From Acidimicrobiia bacterium (GTDB lineage Bacteria > Actinomycetota > Acidimicrobiia > Acidimicrobiales > Poriferisodalaceae), in the NCBI GenBank assembly GCA_026983855.1, contig JALSTE010000301.1, positions 1-13,519 of the forward strand: a stretch of 13,519 bases of DNA. The letters are read 5' to 3'. How positions within the stretch are numbered: position 1 is the stretch's first letter; the number at the start of each line of letters is the position of its first letter. The position numbers and the translations under genes were made by a program. This document shows, one piece after another, positions 11,761-13,519 of the stretch. The notes under the pieces are model-generated. The model was not told the origin of the DNA. It made no database searches and saw only the letters and a program-made list of their open reading frames with translations.

Positions 11761-13410
11761 TCAGGGACAGGGCAGGGTGACCACCGGCGGCCCCCCGACC
11801 GGGGATGGGGGAACCTCCGTCGGAGGGCGTCCGGGAACGACCAGGACGGTGGAACCACGGCCCAGGTCCCGGGGCAGGGACGCCTCGGCGGCATGGTGAC
11901 CGGCGAAGCTCCTTCCCCCGACCCGGACGGCGGTCACCCCGTCACCGGACCCGACCCGCAGGAAGGCCCCGTCGGCCCCACAGCCGGGGGCCAGCCGCAG
12001 GGTCACCGCCGCCGTCGGGGTGTCGTTGCGGTAGACCCGGACCTGACCGTCGTGGTTGACCACGACCAGATCGGGATCGCCGTCGGAGTCCAGGTCACCG
12101 ATGGCCAGGCCCCGGGATGAGCCCTCCCACGGCAGTCCCAGCCGGGGCCAGACGTCAGCGAACGTTCCGTCGCCACGGCTGAGGTACACCGCCGGGGGGT
12201 CGTCCAGAACCACCTCGGTGCCGGGGATCTTGTTGATCATGGAGTTGTCGGCGAAACCCCCGTTGACCACGATCAGGTCCGGACGGCCGTCGAGATTGAG
12301 ATCCGCCATGCCCGAGCCCCAGCTACTGGATATCTCCCGCTCGGTCCCACCGGGGGGCCGGATTCTCCCCACCCCGGCCCCGAACACGGGGATGAGGCCC
12401 CGGCCGGTCACCGATCGGGTGAGGAGCTCGTTGTCCCCGAGATCGGAGAGGTAGAAATCCAGGTCGCCGTCGCCGGTCAGGTCACCGACGGTGACACCCA
12501 TTCCGTCGATGGCCTGGTCGGCGCCCAGGTCGGGGGCGATGTCCCGCCAGGGCCCCGAGGGGTCACCCATGCGGCTGTAGACGGAGTCGGGACCGGTGGC
12601 CCAGCCGGTGTCCCTGGTGATCCACAGGTCGACCAGGCCGTCACCGTCGACGTCGACGACCTCCGCCGCCAGGGAGAGTCTGTCGCTGTCGGGGAGCTCC
12701 GTTCCGGCGTCGAATGAGCGGCGCTCATCGGGATCCTGGAGGAGGATCACGTCGGGGCGGGGCTCGCTCCCGCCGTATCCGAGTGTCAGCAGGTCGGTCA
12801 CCCCGTCCCCGTCGAGGTCCGCGGGCACGATCGCGGTGGTCGGGCGGCCCCCCTCGACGGTGGTCACCTCGGCGTCCCGGGCGTCCCGCGAACCCCCAGC
12901 GGCCAGCCAGTCACCACCCCAGATGACCAGGCTGCGCTCGCCGTCGGTACCCACCGCGATGTCGACCCACCCGTCACCGTCCACGTCGGCGAGGGCCACC
13001 GACACCGCATCCCCGGCGTCATTGTCCGAGAGCAGTGGACCGTTGCCCGCCACCGGCTCGAAGCCGCCTCCCGGACGGGCCATCAGGATGTGCAGCCTCC
13101 CTCCGGCGATGGCCACGTCGTTGCGGCCGTCACCGTCGATGTCGGCCACGGCCGCCCCTCCCCGGAGGGGGTGGGAGCCGGTGGTCGCCACCCCGGTGAG
13201 ACCCCATTCGGAGGTGGCGTCGACCAGCACCGGCAGGGGGCCGTCGCCGGACGTCCACTCGTGGAGGGTCTCCGACAGGCGCCCCGGTTCCCCTATCGGG
13301 GATTCACCGCGCAGGGCCGTGAGGGCCAGGGCGGCCGCGCTCCCCACCAGCAGGGCCACGATCGCCCAGGCCGTCACCGTGACGGCCCGGGAACGTCGGG
13401 GACGACTCAC
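11761..13410 (-). CDS. Membrane-anchored seven-bladed FG-GAP/VCBS propeller with UnbV-like tail
   Basis: This 549-aa extracytoplasmic protein has a basic N-terminus (MSRPRRSR) and one hydrophobic segment (11-32) that form a signal anchor. Seven calcium-binding DxDxDG-type loops start at residues 90, 142, 198, 253, 310, 370 and 439 (for example DIDGDGRND, DVDGDGWVD, DLDSDGDPD). Seven loops fit a complete seven-bladed integrin-like propeller. The tail (about 467-528: AVTLRLAPGCGADG, GVTAVRVGGRSFAGHHAAE, GSTVLVVPGR) follows the ASPIC/UnbV pattern, and C477 with C548 may pair. Such proteins are usually surface adhesion or carbohydrate-binding scaffolds, and no catalytic motif is visible. The GTG start overlaps the stop of the upstream HMA gene in a GTGA, so the two are co-translated. 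Other frames across this gene are shadows of the repeated GAC-rich codons. Confidence 0.88.
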   Translation of the reverse strand: MSRPRRSRAVTVTAWAIVALLVGSAAALALTALRGESPIGEPGRLSETLHEWTSGDGPLPVLVDATSEWGLTGVATTGSHPLRGGAAVADIDGDGRNDVAIAGGRLHILMARPGGGFEPVAGNGPLLSDNDAGDAVSVALADVDGDGWVDIAVGTDGERSLVIWGGDWLAAGGSRDARDAEVTTVEGGRPTTAIVPADLDGDGVTDLLTLGYGGSEPRPDVILLQDPDERRSFDAGTELPDSDRLSLAAEVVDVDGDGLVDLWITRDTGWATGPDSVYSRMGDPSGPWRDIAPDLGADQAIDGMGVTVGDLTGDGDLDFYLSDLGDNELLTRSVTGRGLIPVFGAGVGRIRPPGGTEREISSSWGSGMADLNLDGRPDLIVVNGGFADNSMINKIPGTEVVLDDPPAVYLSRGDGTFADVWPRLGLPWEGSSRGLAIGDLDSDGDPDLVVVNHDGQVRVYRNDTPTAAVTLRLAPGCGADGAFLRVGSGDGVTAVRVGGRSFAGHHAAEASLPRDLGRGSTVLVVPGRPPTEVPPSPVGGPPVVTLPCP

Positions 13411-13519
13411 CCGGCCACGGTCATACCCGCCACATCGAATCCGGCGTCGTCGATGGCGGCCCTGATGGCCTCGTCGGCGGCGTCGCCCACCACGGTGACC
13501 TTCTTGGTCTCGAGGTCCA
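13407..13519 (-). CDS. Heavy-metal-associated (CopZ-like) domain protein, C-terminal part only
   Basis: The last 36 codons of a minus-strand gene run in from the right edge. They read DLETKKVTVVGDAADEAIRA, then AIDDAGFDVAGMTVAG, then a stop. This matches the second half of an HMA ferredoxin-like domain: the strand with K-V-T-V, the helix DEAIRAAIDDAGF and the final strand. The metal-binding CxxC lies in the missing N-terminal half, so metal binding cannot be confirmed. Proteins of this kind carry copper or similar ions between membrane pumps and clients. The TGA (13409-13407) overlaps the GTG of the propeller gene, so both belong to one operon whose start lies outside the window. Confidence 0.82.
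   Translation of the reverse strand, partial: DLETKKVTVVGDAADEAIRAAIDDAGFDVAGMTVAG

Noticed and set aside
12596..13465. Plus-strand frame opposite the propeller gene
   Set aside because: It is a Ser/Pro/Thr-rich shadow of the repeated DxDGDG codons and would also run across the HMA gene. The minus-strand frame has seven calcium loops.
1..13519. Possible CRISPR array, tRNA, insertion sequence or prophage remnant
   Set aside because: The only repeats are the short tandem ones listed. No cloverleaf, transposase, integrase or regularly spaced repeat-spacer pattern was found by eye.

Overview
The window is very GC-rich DNA with many GTG starts. All 14 recognised genes, and one small leader ORF, end in TGA. 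Several genes begin directly at a predicted transcription start, with no Shine-Dalgarno sequence. Together with the gene content (Thr/Pro-rich lipoprotein, ECF sigma cassette of a type known from streptomycetes), this points to an actinobacterium. An Acidimicrobiia-like chromosome is my best guess, but it is inferred from style only. No rRNA, tRNA, CRISPR array, insertion sequence or phage gene is visible, and no gene-free stretch exceeds about 140 bases.

Left part (1-4168). A dyad-rich promoter drives a 36-codon leaderless ORF that overlaps the start of coaE (dephospho-CoA kinase, last step of CoA synthesis). A short array of about 33-bp repeats follows, then a secreted lipoprotein with a Thr/Pro linker. 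Converging on it is a minus-strand DUF389 membrane protein whose C-terminal half holds three copies of one soluble module. Upstream of that, also on the minus strand, is a small SAM methyltransferase resembling the METTL7 (TMT1) thiol methyltransferases.

Middle part (4292-9048), all plus strand. A six-helix membrane protein of unknown function, with a repeat-bearing cytosolic tail, is coupled by ATGA overlap to a Dabb-domain protein. Then comes a fatty-acid hydroxylase/sterol-desaturase family di-iron membrane enzyme. A tight cassette follows: ECF sigma factor, a multi-helix membrane protein in the usual anti-sigma position but without its zinc finger, and an ABC ATPase. No separate permease gene follows, so the membrane protein may combine sigma control with a transport or sensing role.

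Right part (9049-13519). A PEP-utilising swivelling-domain protein carries a phosphorylatable histidine and a region resembling the middle domain of rifampicin phosphotransferase, but has no ATP-grasp domain. An HAD phosphatase follows, preceded by a duplicated promoter-like box. On the minus strand, a membrane-anchored seven-bladed FG-GAP/VCBS propeller with an UnbV-like tail overlaps the stop of a CopZ-like heavy-metal-associated (HMA) protein that runs off the right edge.

The points most worth a second look are the sigma/membrane/ABC cassette that lacks its zinc finger and permease, the ATP-grasp-less PEP-utiliser, the leaderless leader ORF on coaE, the shared leaderless-promoter layout, and the HMA-propeller gene pair.
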